Origin: Nannocystis punicea
GTDB lineage: Bacteria; Myxococcota_A; Polyangia; Nannocystales; Nannocystaceae
Assembly: GCF_026965555.1 (NCBI RefSeq)
Contig: NZ_CP114040.1
Coordinates: forward strand, 4,216,001 to 4,280,000
Length of the DNA: 64,000 nt
Direction: 5' to 3'
Part shown: positions 24,432-34,711 of the stretch, piece after piece
Layout of the letters: every line of letters begins with the position of its first letter
How positions within the stretch are numbered: the first letter of the stretch is position 1
The notes under the pieces: generated by a model
Seen by the model: only the letters and a program-made list of their open reading frames with translations
What the model was told of the DNA's origin: nothing
Database searches by the model: none
Program-made: the position numbers and the translations under genes

Positions 24432-26780
24432 TCATCGCGCGCCTCCCGGCTTGCGCGCCAGCCAGGCCGGCAGGCGGGTGGTGACGAGCAAGAGGAGGAA
24501 GATCAGGACGGCGTAGGCGGCGGCGTAGCCGTACTGGGCCTCGCGGGTGAAGGCCCAGCGGTACGCCTCGCTGACGAGGATGTCGGTCGAGCCGTCGGGG
24601 TCGCCGCCCGAGACGAGGAAGACGACGTTGAACATGTTGAAGGTCCAGATCGCGCCGAGGGTGACGGCCGGGGCGAGGGCGGGGCGGATCATCGGCAGGG
24701 TGACGCGCGTCAGCCGTTGCCAGCGCGAGGCGCCGTCGACCTCGGCGGCCTCGAGCACGTCGGCGGGGACGGCCGTGAGCGCGCCGAGGGTGACGACCAT
24801 CATGAAGGGGAAGCCGAGCCAGACGTTGGTGGCGACGTTGGCGGCGAAGGCGGTGGCGAAGCGCGAGAACCAGGCGATCGGCTCGATGCTGGTGCCGAAC
24901 CACTCGTTGACGGCGAGGACGAGGCCGGTGACCGCGCCGTACTGCTGGTGGAACATGCCCTTCCACGCCAGGGCGGTGACGTAGCTCGGGACGGCCCAGG
25001 GGAGGATGAGGAGCACGCGGTAGAGCGCGCGCAGGCGCAGGGTCGGGCGCGACAGGACGAGGCCGAGGGCGAGGCCGATGGCGAGGTGGAGGACGACGTT
25101 GACGGCCGTCCACAGGAAGGTGACGAGGAGGACGAACCAGAACGAGCCGGTGGCCAGCAGCGGGCCGCCGCGGGCGGTGAGGATCTCGACGAAGTTGGCG
25201 AGGCCGACGTAGTAACCCTCGCCCGGCCGGCCGGCGAACAGCGAGGTGGCGGCGCCGACGATCAGCGGGACGAACACGAGCAGGCCGACGACGACGACGC
25301 TGTGGGCGACGTAGCGGTAGGCCGGCAGCGAGGCGCGGAGGGCCTGGCGGGCCTCGGGGTCGCGGGCGCGGCGGACCAGGTGGAAGGCGACGAGCAGCAG
25401 GCCGAGGCCGAGGACGAGCAGCGCAGGGGTCGACGAGGCGGGCGCGGGCGGGGGGCGGCGGACGTCGGCGAAGCGATGCGCGGCCTCGGCGAGGGCGTCC
25501 TCGGGGCTGGCCTGGCCGCGCAGGACCTTGCGGATCGCGCGGAAGGCCGGCTCCCAGGTCGAGCGCATGGCCGGATCGGCCGACATCGGCTCGGCCAGCT
25601 CGGCCTGGGCGCGGAAGCCGGCGAGGACCGGGCTGTCCTCGGGGACAGGTACGTCTGTCCTCACGGACAGGGTGCCGGCGAGGCGCTGGCGCAGCTCGGC
25701 CGCCTCGGCGCCGCCGAGGGCGCGGGCCAGGGCGAGCGCGGCCGGGGAGGCGGCCCCCTGCGGCGAGAGCATGGCGGCCTCGACGGTCAGCGGCGGGCGC
25801 ATCGGCAGGCCGGTCTCGCCGACGACGGGCAGGGGGACGACGCGCCAGGCGAATTCGACGCCGGCGAGCTGGCCGACCAGCCAGGGGCCGCTGATGGCGA
25901 AGGCGGCCCGACCGCTGCGGAACAGGTCGGAGACGAGGGCGCCGTCGGCGTCGCGGGGGACGGCGCCGCGATCGACGAGCTCCCTGGCGAAGGCGAGCGA
26001 GCGCGCGGCGGCGGGGCCGACGAAGCCGAAGCTGCCGTCGCCTTCGAGCATGCGCCCGCCGAAGGCCGCGAGCAGCGGCATGTGGCCGTAGGCGCTCTGG
26101 GCCTCGTAGGCCAGCGGATAGACGCCCGCGGGCAGCTTCAGGGCGGCGATGTCCTCGAGGGTCGAGGGGACGTGGTCGGCGAGGCGGGTGTTGACGAACA
26201 GCGCGACCGACTTGGCGCTCAGCGGGACGCCCCAGCGCGCGCCGTCCTGGGTGACCGCGGCCAGCGACTGCGCGGTGTAGACGGCGTCGGGATCGAGCGC
26301 GGGGCCGGCGTCGCCGACGAGGGCGCGCAGGCGGTAGTCGCCGAGCCGCTCGTGCGAGTCGATGAAGACGTGCGGGCCCTGGCCGCGCGGGATGGTGGCC
26401 GCCAGCTTGCTGCCGAAGCTCTCGTGCGCGACGGCGAGGAGCTCGACGCGGTGGCCGGTGCGCGCGGCGAAGTCCTCCACGATCGCCACCAGGGCGGCGG
26501 CCTCGGCGTCGCGGTAGGCGTGCCACAGGCGCAGCTCGTCGGCCCGCGCGAGCGCGGGGGCGAGGGCGGCGAAGACGACCAGCAGGACGCCGAAGAGGCG
26601 GGCGCCGGCGCGGGCCGATGCGGCGCAGAGGACGTGTCCTCGGGGACCTGTGCGGGAGGACAGGTTCGCGGCAGCCGCGGAAGCGAGCGCGGGCGTGCTC
26701 GCCCGCCTCCGAGCCGATCCCGCGCGCTTCAGCAACCGGACCTCACGGGCATGTCGCACGAGACATGCATTGAAAGACAT
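24432..26780 (-). CDS. Fused maltodextrin-binding protein and permease (MalE-MalF)
   Basis: One 782-residue reading frame joins a family-1 extracellular solute-binding protein to an ABC permease. After a hydrophobic signal ('LFGVLLVVFAALAPALARA') residues about 75-440 are the binding protein ('LRLWHAYRDAEAAAL', 'LFVNTRLADHVP', 'AFAISGPWLVGQL'). Membrane helices begin near 455 and continue as MalF to the end, with EAA loop 'LEAAEVDGASRWQRLTRVTLP'. The first 65 residues, before the signal, are Arg/Ala-rich and partly encoded by 14-bp repeat; no internal ATG or GTG replaces the start at 26780, so the true start is uncertain (a TTG near 26720 is possible). Works with MalG and the ATPase at 27090. 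Confidence 0.88.
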   Translation of the reverse strand: MSFNACLVRHAREVRLLKRAGSARRRASTPALASAAAANLSSRTGPRGHVLCAASARAGARLFGVLLVVFAALAPALARADELRLWHAYRDAEAAALVAIVEDFAARTGHRVELLAVAHESFGSKLAATIPRGQGPHVFIDSHERLGDYRLRALVGDAGPALDPDAVYTAQSLAAVTQDGARWGVPLSAKSVALFVNTRLADHVPSTLEDIAALKLPAGVYPLAYEAQSAYGHMPLLAAFGGRMLEGDGSFGFVGPAAARSLAFARELVDRGAVPRDADGALVSDLFRSGRAAFAISGPWLVGQLAGVEFAWRVVPLPVVGETGLPMRPPLTVEAAMLSPQGAASPAALALARALGGAEAAELRQRLAGTLSVRTDVPVPEDSPVLAGFRAQAELAEPMSADPAMRSTWEPAFRAIRKVLRGQASPEDALAEAAHRFADVRRPPPAPASSTPALLVLGLGLLLVAFHLVRRARDPEARQALRASLPAYRYVAHSVVVVGLLVFVPLIVGAATSLFAGRPGEGYYVGLANFVEILTARGGPLLATGSFWFVLLVTFLWTAVNVVLHLAIGLALGLVLSRPTLRLRALYRVLLILPWAVPSYVTALAWKGMFHQQYGAVTGLVLAVNEWFGTSIEPIAWFSRFATAFAANVATNVWLGFPFMMVVTLGALTAVPADVLEAAEVDGASRWQRLTRVTLPMIRPALAPAVTLGAIWTFNMFNVVFLVSGGDPDGSTDILVSEAYRWAFTREAQYGYAAAYAVLIFLLLLVTTRLPAWLARKPGGAR
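26633..26674. repeat. 14-bp repeat array, 3 units, in the 5' part of malEF
   Basis: Cores CGTG 26633, CCTG 26647 and CAGG 26661, exactly phased, lie just before the signal-peptide codons of the MalE-MalF gene. A further two or three units (25629-25665) interrupt the binding-protein domain. Confidence 0.75.
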
Positions 26781-27089
26781 GCTCGATAGGACAGGTGGGC
26801 GACGTTCCTACCAGGCGGAGAGAGCGAGTGGGTGCGAGCTTGACCGCGGGCGGCGAGGAATTCAGGCGAGAGGCCCGGGCGGACCGCAGACGAGCAGGCC
26901 GCCGCGGCCGCGGTCCGACGAGCTCTCGCCCGGGGCGAGCCCGGCCCGCGCGCAGCCGCGCCGGGGCTGGGGCCGGGACGGGCCGCGGCGCTCCGCCGGC
27001 TTCGAGCGGGCTCGGCGCGCCTCAGCAAGCGGGCCTCCGCGACATGTCGTCCGAGACATGCGCCGAGAGACATGCTGTCGAGGACATGC

Positions 27090-27098
<9 letters not shown>
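26708..27098. repeat. Duplicated ~95-bp element, each with four 14-bp units
   Basis: The segments 26708-26805 and 27000-27098 are related: a GCGCGCYTCAGCAA-like block followed by phased CATG units (26750, 26764, 26778, 26792 (CAGG) and 27043, 27057, 27071, 27085). The first overlaps the presumed malEF start; the second overlaps the stop of the ATPase gene at 27090. The 200 bp between them are very GC-rich, with no recognised gene. Confidence 0.75.
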
Positions 27099-28163
<1,065 letters not shown>

Positions 28164-28170
28164 GGAGCCG

Positions 28171-30135
28171 TCAGACGTCCTGCTGCGGGACCAGGAGCAT
28201 GCCGGACACCGGCGGGAGGGTGAGGTCGAGGACGCCGCCGGCGCCGACGGTGTACTTCTTGTTGCCGCCGAGGACGTCGACCAGCACCGCGCCGGCGGGC
28301 GCCGAGACGGTCATGGTGGCGCCGTCGAACTGGGTGCGGCTGTCGTGGTTCTGGTTGGTGTTGAAGACGACGAGCACGTAGTTGTTGCCCGCCTCGCCGC
28401 CGGCGCGCTCGAAGGCGAAGATGCCGGCGTCGGTCTCGTCGCCGGTGCGCGTGGTCGACCACACGACCTTGGTGTCGCCGCGGCGCAGCGCCGCCAGCTT
28501 CTTCCTGTACTCGATCAGCTTCTTGGTGAAGACGAAGGTCGGCCCGGTGGTGTCGAACGCCGGCGGCGCGGCAGATTCGCCCAAATAGGGGTAGGGCCGC
28601 CACATGTCCTCGCGGTTGCTCGGGTCGTTGCCGCCGCGGTACTCGAGCTCGGTGCCGTAGTACAGGCAGGGGACGCCCTCGGCGGTCATGAGCATCAGCA
28701 GGGCGTTCTGCAGCATGGCCCGCAGGCGCAGCTCCTTGTCGCGCAGCGACTTGCCGGCGAACGCGGGGTCGTTGTCGACGCGCTGGCGGGCGAAGTAGAG
28801 GAAGCGCGCGACGTCGTGGTTGTCGATGAAGTTGACGAGGGCCTTGTACGGCGGGATGCCGGCGCTGTCCTTCGGCGCGACGGTGCCGTAGTTGACGGTC
28901 TTGTTGGCCCACAGGTTGGCGATCCGGTCGGTCGACGCGGCGTCCTGGAACACGTCGCGGAACACCTGGTAGTGCTGCGGGAAGTAGAAGGCGCTGTCGA
29001 GCTGGTCGCCGGTGAGCTTGGGGCCGTCGTCGCACGAGTTCTCGCGCGCGAGCTCGGCGTCGCTCGGCAGGTCGTTCTTGGTGAACGAGCCGACCAGATC
29101 GTCGCGGCCGTCGAAGGCCTCGCCGAACATGAAGAACTGGGTCTTGCCCTGGGCCGCCAGCCGCTGGCGCACGCGCTGGGTGAAGTAGCGCCAGAACTCG
29201 CGCTCGACGTGCTTGACCGTGTCGATGCGGAAGCCGTCGGCGTCGGTCAGCTCGATCCACCGCGCGTACGAGTCGACGAACGCCTGCTTGACGTCGCAGC
29301 GGGTGGTGTTGACGTCCTTGAGGCCGCCGGGGAAGTCGCCGGTCAGCAGCTGCTGCGGGTCGTCGTAATTGAAGGTGCGACCCCTGCGGTTGTAGATCTC
29401 GGGGTTCTGGAAGATCGGCGGCATCGGCGTGACGTGGCCGCTCTTCGGGTCGTACGGGAAGACGATCGGCGCCGGCCCGGCCGGGCCCAGCGAGGTGAAG
29501 GCCTGGATGCCCAGCGGGTTGAAGTCGGGGTCGTACTCGGTGATGTGGGTGAAGCCCGACTGGTCGAAGCCCGGTGGCACCGGGGTGCCCTGCGGCCGGG
29601 TGCCCGTGCCCTGCAGCAGGATGTCGGGCACGCCGTTGAGGTTCATGTCGTAGAAGAACAGCTGGCCCATGTGGTTGGCGACGATGTCGATCACCACCAG
29701 CATGTCGCGCTCGTGCGCGGCCCGGACGAGGCTGCGCAGGTCGTCGAGGTTGCCGAAGTGGGCGTTCGGCTGGGTCAGATCGACGGCCCAGTAGCCGTGA
29801 TAACCATCCACGTTGGCGTCGGTCTCGATGTTCTTGATGACCGGCGAGATCCACAGCGTGTTGACGCCGAGCTCCTGGATGTAGTCGAGCCGGTTCTCGA
29901 GGCCGATCCAGTCGCCGCCGTGGTACCGCGCCATGTTCTCGCGGTCGAGCAAGTAGTTGTTGCCGTCGTCGCCGTCGTCGAAGCGATCGATGAGCACCTG
30001 ATAGATGACGGCCTCGCGCCAGTCCTGGGCGTGGGTGGCGATCTTGACCGGCTCCTCGAGGGTGTCGAAGTGCAGGCAGCCGGCGGCGGCCAGCAGGGCC
30101 GGGGCGAGGGCGAGAGAGAGTCGGCGGACGTGCAT
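28171..30135 (-). CDS. GH13 alpha-amylase-family lipoprotein
   Basis: A 654-residue lipoprotein (lipobox 'LAAAGC') of glycoside hydrolase family 13, expected to cleave alpha-1,4-glucans outside the inner membrane. Conserved regions are intact: region I 'VIDIVANHMG', region II 'DGFRIDTVKH' with the nucleophile Asp (about 303), region III 'FGEAFDG' with the acid/base Glu (about 340) and region IV 'FIDNHD' (about 437). The mature N-terminus goes straight to 'WREAVIYQVLIDRF', without an N-terminal carbohydrate-binding module. It lies between the LamB-like gene and the transporter ATPase with very short spacers, so it probably generates the imported maltodextrins. Confidence 0.93.
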   Translation of the reverse strand: MHVRRLSLALAPALLAAAGCLHFDTLEEPVKIATHAQDWREAVIYQVLIDRFDDGDDGNNYLLDRENMARYHGGDWIGLENRLDYIQELGVNTLWISPVIKNIETDANVDGYHGYWAVDLTQPNAHFGNLDDLRSLVRAAHERDMLVVIDIVANHMGQLFFYDMNLNGVPDILLQGTGTRPQGTPVPPGFDQSGFTHITEYDPDFNPLGIQAFTSLGPAGPAPIVFPYDPKSGHVTPMPPIFQNPEIYNRRGRTFNYDDPQQLLTGDFPGGLKDVNTTRCDVKQAFVDSYARWIELTDADGFRIDTVKHVEREFWRYFTQRVRQRLAAQGKTQFFMFGEAFDGRDDLVGSFTKNDLPSDAELARENSCDDGPKLTGDQLDSAFYFPQHYQVFRDVFQDAASTDRIANLWANKTVNYGTVAPKDSAGIPPYKALVNFIDNHDVARFLYFARQRVDNDPAFAGKSLRDKELRLRAMLQNALLMLMTAEGVPCLYYGTELEYRGGNDPSNREDMWRPYPYLGESAAPPAFDTTGPTFVFTKKLIEYRKKLAALRRGDTKVVWSTTRTGDETDAGIFAFERAGGEAGNNYVLVVFNTNQNHDSRTQFDGATMTVSAPAGAVLVDVLGGNKKYTVGAGGVLDLTLPPVSGMLLVPQQDV

Positions 30136-30157
30136 TGGTCGAGTCTCCGAGGTCGCG

Positions 30158-31786
30158 TCAGCGGAAGTAGCTGGTGCTCCCGAACCACCACTCGGCGCCG
30201 ACGCCGATGAAGTGGTCGACGCCGCGGCGGGCGAACACGTCGTCGGCCGGGTAGAACGAGCGCGTGGCGGCGTCGCGCACGGTGAGGAGGTAGATCAGGC
30301 GGATGTGCGGGCGCTGGAACGCGCCGGGGCCGCCCGGGGTGATGAACGGGATCAGGCCGAAGCGGCCCATCTGCGCGAACACCGGCTTGAACAGGTTGGG
30401 CGCGTCCTCGGTGGCGACGCCGCGCTGCTGGGCCTGGTAGGACGCCTCGAACGCGACGCCGGCGATCTTGGCGAACCACACCTGCGGGCGGACGATGACG
30501 ATGCCCTCGTTGAGGTCGTCCCAATCGAGCGAGCGGCTGGCGTTGCGGAACTGGCGATAATAGGAGCCCATCAGCAGGCCGAACGGGCCGCGCTCCCAGT
30601 TGCCGCTGAGGGTGACGAGCAATTCGTAGGCGCCGGTGGTCAGGCGATCGGGCCGCAACTGCCGGGGGGCGTTGAGCTCGCCGTAGGCGGCGAGGCCGGA
30701 GGCGAACCGCGCGGTGAGGTTGACGTAGGTGCTGCGCTTGCCGGTGAAGGCGCCGACCTGGGCGCCGCCGACGAAGCCCTTGTCCCTGGGGACGCTCTCG
30801 TAGACCTTGCTCTCGACCTCGCGCTGGCCCTCGGGCACGTAGTGCAGCTCGCCGTAGAGGATGCCCTTGACGCCGCCGCTCTCGCCGACCGGCCACACGT
30901 GGCTCAGCTTGATGCTGCTGACCAGCTTCTGGCGATCGAGGATCGCGACCTCGGCGGCGCCGAATTGATTGTAGGCCGGCGGCCGCAGGATGGTCTGGCG
31001 ATAGTAGGGATCGGTCGGCTGATTGAGGCCGGCGTGGAACTTGAGCTCGGTGCCGGTCTTGAAGGTGTAGCCGACGCCGCCGCCGATGGTGTTGAGGTTG
31101 TCGAGCGGCCAGAAGTCGAGCAGGTAGATGTCGTCGCCGCGGTACATGCGTGAACCTGCCCAAAAAGACAGGCCCTTGACGCCGGCGTTGCGGACCTCGA
31201 GGTAGAGGTTGCGGATCGCCAGGGCGGCGGAGAACTGGCCGTTGTAGTGGAAGATCGGGGTGGCGAACGCGGTGGTGGCGACGATCCGCGTGTAGGCGCC
31301 GGTCGACTTCCAGTAGTCCTCGCGCCGCAGCTCGAGCTCGGCGTAGTTGGCCTCGTCGAGCCGCGAACCACGGGCGACGATGTCGCCGTTGCGGCCGGCC
31401 CGACCGGTCGAGTCGCCGCCGGCGATGACCCGGCCGTACGAGCCGAAATGGAAGCCGTCGGCGAGGCCCGGCGGCGAGTTCGGATCGTGCGGGTGCGGGG
31501 CGGCTGGCTTGGTCGGCTTGGGCTCCGGCACCGGGGTCGGCGGCGGGGCCTCGGGCGGCGGCGCGGCGGTGGTCGCAGGGACCGCGTCGGGCGGGGCCTC
31601 GGGGCCGACTGCCGAGCTGTCCTCAGGGGCAGGTTCGGTCTCGGCCGGGGTCACCGGCGGCGTGGAGGCCGTGGGCTGCGAGGTGGTGGGCGGCGCGGCC
31701 GGGCTCTGAGCGGCGGCCGCAGGCGAGACGGCGGCGCCGAGGAACGCGACGGCGAGGGACAGGAGCGGACGTAGATCGCGGCGCAC
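30158..31786 (-). CDS. LamB-like maltoporin
   Basis: A 542-residue secreted protein starting at a GTG with a Sec signal ('LLSLAVAFLGAAVSPAAAA'). Residues about 25-105 are a Pro/Ala/Thr-rich periplasmic spacer. The rest is a beta-barrel with alternating aromatic strands and the LamB-type block 'WAGSRMYRGDDIYLLDFWPL', ending in 'WWFGSTSYFR' with a terminal aromatic pattern typical of outer-membrane proteins. It should let maltodextrins across the outer membrane. First gene of the minus-strand run lamB-amylase-ATPase-malEF-malG. The small gene at 31844 lies upstream. Confidence 0.85.
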   Translation of the reverse strand: MRRDLRPLLSLAVAFLGAAVSPAAAAQSPAAPPTTSQPTASTPPVTPAETEPAPEDSSAVGPEAPPDAVPATTAAPPPEAPPPTPVPEPKPTKPAAPHPHDPNSPPGLADGFHFGSYGRVIAGGDSTGRAGRNGDIVARGSRLDEANYAELELRREDYWKSTGAYTRIVATTAFATPIFHYNGQFSAALAIRNLYLEVRNAGVKGLSFWAGSRMYRGDDIYLLDFWPLDNLNTIGGGVGYTFKTGTELKFHAGLNQPTDPYYRQTILRPPAYNQFGAAEVAILDRQKLVSSIKLSHVWPVGESGGVKGILYGELHYVPEGQREVESKVYESVPRDKGFVGGAQVGAFTGKRSTYVNLTARFASGLAAYGELNAPRQLRPDRLTTGAYELLVTLSGNWERGPFGLLMGSYYRQFRNASRSLDWDDLNEGIVIVRPQVWFAKIAGVAFEASYQAQQRGVATEDAPNLFKPVFAQMGRFGLIPFITPGGPGAFQRPHIRLIYLLTVRDAATRSFYPADDVFARRGVDHFIGVGAEWWFGSTSYFR

Positions 31787-31843
31787 GGCGTCGTCGCATT
31801 GGTACTCCGAAGCGACGACGCTTGTCGAGCGTGGATCGCGGGA

Positions 31844-32152
31844 TCAGCCGAGGCGCTGCTTCAAGGCCCGCAGCAGCTCGCGGTCGCCGGGATCGTCGGT
31901 CTCGGCGACGAGGGCCTGGATCGGCCCGACGGCGGCGTCGTGGGCGACCCGCATGGTCCGGGTGAACTGGGGCGGGGCGCCCTGAGTGTGGACGAACTGC
32001 CGCAGGGCGTGTCGCCGATCCTCGGCGCTGCCCTGAGAGAACGCGGGGCTGCTGAACAGGTCGCGATAGCCCTGGTAGGCGGCGTCGACGTCGCCGCGGC
32101 GAAAGTCCGAGGTGATCTGCGCGAGGGCCTGGATCATCTGTTGTGACTGCAT
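31844..32152 (-). CDS. Small helical protein, hypothetical
   Basis: A 102-residue cytoplasmic-looking protein starting at the ATG at 32152. It is Gln/Arg/Ala-rich and predicted helical ('MQSQQMIQALAQITSDFRRGD'), without Cys or membrane segments. An open frame extends upstream but the ATG at 32152 follows the natural spacer from the divergent GH13 gene (95 bp). It precedes the LamB-like gene by 58 bp on the same strand, so a link to the glucan operon is possible. No family recognised. Confidence 0.6.
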   Translation of the reverse strand: MQSQQMIQALAQITSDFRRGDVDAAYQGYRDLFSSPAFSQGSAEDRRHALRQFVHTQGAPPQFTRTMRVAHDAAVGPIQALVAETDDPGDRELLRALKQRLG

Positions 32153-32247
32153 GAGTGGCTCCGCAAGACCCGTAGCACCACAAGGCAGACGCGCACGAGG
32201 CTGCACGGGGCGGCCGGCAGCGAGGCCTTCGTGATACGCTGGCGCGG

Positions 32248-34386
32248 ATGCAGAGGCGAGGCAGGTCCGCCAGGGTCGCGGCCGCGGCGATCGCGGTCGG
32301 GCTCGCTGCGTGCGAGGATGCGGCGCCACCGCGACGCGACTGCGCGGCGACGGTGTGGGCGCAGCCGCAGCGCCCGGGGGCGTCGCTCGAGATCGTGGGC
32401 TCGTGGAACTCGTGGTACGTGCCCGGGATCCCGCTGCGGCCGAGCGCGGAGGACCCGGAGTGGCTGGTGGCCCGCGTGGAGCTGCCGCCGGGCGAATACG
32501 GGTACTTGATCGTCGAGGACGGGGTCGACCGAATCGACGCACACAACCCGCTGTCGACGTTCTGGCAGGAGCAGGACGACCTCGAGGTGTCGCTGCTGCG
32601 GATCGCCGATTGTGAACAGCCGCAATTGGTGGTGGACGGCGTGGCGGCGACGCCGACGGGCGAATGGACGGCGTCGGCGCGGCTGCTGGCGGCCGGCGAC
32701 GGATCGCCGCTGACGCGCGCAGAAGGGCGCGCGGGCGACGGGACCGTGGTGCCGGCGGTGATCGATCGAGCGAGCGGGGCGATCACGATCGAGCGCGCCG
32801 GACTGCCGCGCGGCAAGCATTCGCTCGAGCTGGTGGCGGTCGACGAGGCCGGACGCGAGGCAAGGGGGCGGGCGGTCGGTTGGGTCGAGCCGGCGGCGGA
32901 GCGGCCGCAGGAGGGGCTGCTCGTGCAGATCATGATCGACCGCTTCCGCGGACCGAACGGAGCGCCGCTGGGGCCGCCGGCGAGCCCGGGCGGTCGCGCT
33001 GGCGGGACGCTCGACGGGATCGAGGCGGAGCTCGACGGGATCGAGGCGCTCGGGGCGACCGCGCTGTGGCTGTCGCCGGTCTACGTGAACCCGGAGGAGG
33101 CCCGCGAGGGCCGCGGCGACGGGCATCTGTACGAGGGGTATCACGGCTACTGGCCGCTCGAGTCGCGCGGGGTGGACCCGCGGATCGGCGGCGAGGCGGC
33201 GCTTCGGTCGCTGGTGACGGCCGCGCACGCGCGGGGGATCCGGGTGCTGCTCGACCTGGTGCCCAACCACGTGTACGAGGACAACCCGCGCTACCGCGAG
33301 TCGCAGTCGAGCGATCTTTGGAACATGTCCGATCCGCCATGCGTGTGCGGGCTCGGCAGCTGCGACTGGGGGCGGTACATCCAGACCTGCTGGTTCACGC
33401 AGTACCTGCCCGACCTGCGGCTCGAGCGGCCCGAGGCGCTGCGCTGGGCCTACGAGGACGCGGTGTGGTGGATGGAGGCGTTCGACGTCGATGGGCTGCG
33501 GGTCGACGCGGTGCCGATGATGCCGCGGGCGGCGACCCGGCGGATCGCGGCGGAGGTGCGCGAGCGGCTGGCGCCGCGCGAGGCGAGCTTCTTCGTCGGC
33601 GAGGTGTACACGGGGCCCGGGTCGTGGGGGATCGAGGTGATCCGCTACTACCTCGGGCCCGACGGGCTCGACAGCGTGTTCGACTTCCCGCTGATGTGGG
33701 CGCTGCGCGACGCGATCGCCCACGAGTCGGCCGGCTTCGCGGCGGTCGAGGCGTCGCTGGTCGAGGTCGAGGCCAAGACGGCCGGCAGCGGCGGGACGCT
33801 GACGCGGATGATCGGCAACCACGACGTGACGCGGTTCTTGTCGGAGGCGGCCGGCGGGACGGCACCTGACCCATGGGCCAGCCCGGAGCCGCAGCCGATC
33901 GAGGCGCTGCCGTACGAGCGCCAGGAGCTGGCGCTCGGCCTGGTGCTGACGCTGCCGGGGCTGCCGGTGATTTATTATGGTGACGAGGTCGGGCTGGCCG
34001 GGGGGCAGGACCCCGATAACCGGCGGGTGATGCCGGCCTGGGACGCCCTGTCGTCCCCGCAGGCGCAGCTGCTGGCGACCGCGCGCGCGCTCGGGACGCT
34101 GCGGCGCTGCTCGCCGGCGCTGCTCCGCGGGGCGCGGCGGGCGGTGACTGTGACTGCCGATACGTATGCGTTCGAGCGCGAGACGCCGGCGGGCGAGCGC
34201 GCGCTGGTGCTGGTGTCGGGGGCGGGCGAGGGGCGAGAGGTCGGGCTGGCGGGGCTGTCCCTCGCCGCAGGGGAGTACGTCGACGCGCGGACGGGGGAGG
34301 CGTTCGCGCTGAGCCCCGGCGCGGCGGTGCCGATGGCGCCGCGCTCGCTGCGGGTGCTGCTGCCGGCCGGCGATCCGTGCCTGTGA
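32248..34386 (+). CDS. GH13 alpha-amylase-family lipoprotein with N-terminal CBM48-like domain
   Basis: A 712-residue lipoprotein (lipobox 'GLAAC'). Residues about 30-120 look like an Ig-fold carbohydrate-binding module ('VGSWNSWYVPGIPL', 'LPPGEYGYLIVEDG'). The GH13 barrel begins near 225 ('QIMIDRFRGP') with catalytic blocks 'LLDLVPNHVYEDN', 'DGLRVDAVP' (nucleophile about 420), 'FVGEVYTG' (Glu about 451) and 'GNHDVTRF' (about 526). A Cys cluster ('CVCGLGSCDW') suggests disulfides. It is divergent from the glucan-uptake operon and resembles the gene at 41230, sharing 'HLY..YHGYWP'. Expected to act at the cell surface on starch or glycogen. Confidence 0.92.
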   Translation: MQRRGRSARVAAAAIAVGLAACEDAAPPRRDCAATVWAQPQRPGASLEIVGSWNSWYVPGIPLRPSAEDPEWLVARVELPPGEYGYLIVEDGVDRIDAHNPLSTFWQEQDDLEVSLLRIADCEQPQLVVDGVAATPTGEWTASARLLAAGDGSPLTRAEGRAGDGTVVPAVIDRASGAITIERAGLPRGKHSLELVAVDEAGREARGRAVGWVEPAAERPQEGLLVQIMIDRFRGPNGAPLGPPASPGGRAGGTLDGIEAELDGIEALGATALWLSPVYVNPEEAREGRGDGHLYEGYHGYWPLESRGVDPRIGGEAALRSLVTAAHARGIRVLLDLVPNHVYEDNPRYRESQSSDLWNMSDPPCVCGLGSCDWGRYIQTCWFTQYLPDLRLERPEALRWAYEDAVWWMEAFDVDGLRVDAVPMMPRAATRRIAAEVRERLAPREASFFVGEVYTGPGSWGIEVIRYYLGPDGLDSVFDFPLMWALRDAIAHESAGFAAVEASLVEVEAKTAGSGGTLTRMIGNHDVTRFLSEAAGGTAPDPWASPEPQPIEALPYERQELALGLVLTLPGLPVIYYGDEVGLAGGQDPDNRRVMPAWDALSSPQAQLLATARALGTLRRCSPALLRGARRAVTVTADTYAFERETPAGERALVLVSGAGEGREVGLAGLSLAAGEYVDARTGEAFALSPGAAVPMAPRSLRVLLPAGDPCL

Positions 34387-34408
34387 GGAGGCGGTGCTCT
34401 CCGAAGGG

Positions 34409-34523
34409 CATGTCCGTGGGGACATGTCTTCATGGGCATGTTTTTTCAGACATGTCCAAACGCGCAGGGGCGATGAGAATTTGTGTCTCTGGGGGCATGT
34501 CCTTGCGGGCAGGTCATGGTCGC
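34409..34523. repeat. 14-bp repeat arrays in the GH13-P450 spacer
   Basis: Five phased units (34409, 34423, 34437, 34451 CATG; 34465 CAGG) and, out of phase, two more (34496 CATG, 34510 CAGG). The spacer 34387-34711 otherwise holds no gene; its last 90 bp are less GC-rich and carry AAGAAGG just before the P450 start, so a promoter probably lies at 34600-34690. Confidence 0.85.
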
Positions 34524-34711
34524 CCGGGAGGGCGGGTCGACGCCGCGCTGCGCGAAGTCGCTCGCGCCCGTCGAGCCGTCGACGTGCTCGCCGACGGTGG
34601 TCTGCCGGCTTAATTCTCGCTCATGATGCCCAATGCTCGAAGTCGAGCCGGGGTTCCGCTTGCCGTGGAATGAAACATGTTCTAGGGGTGTAGAACGCGT
34701 TTCAAAGAAGG

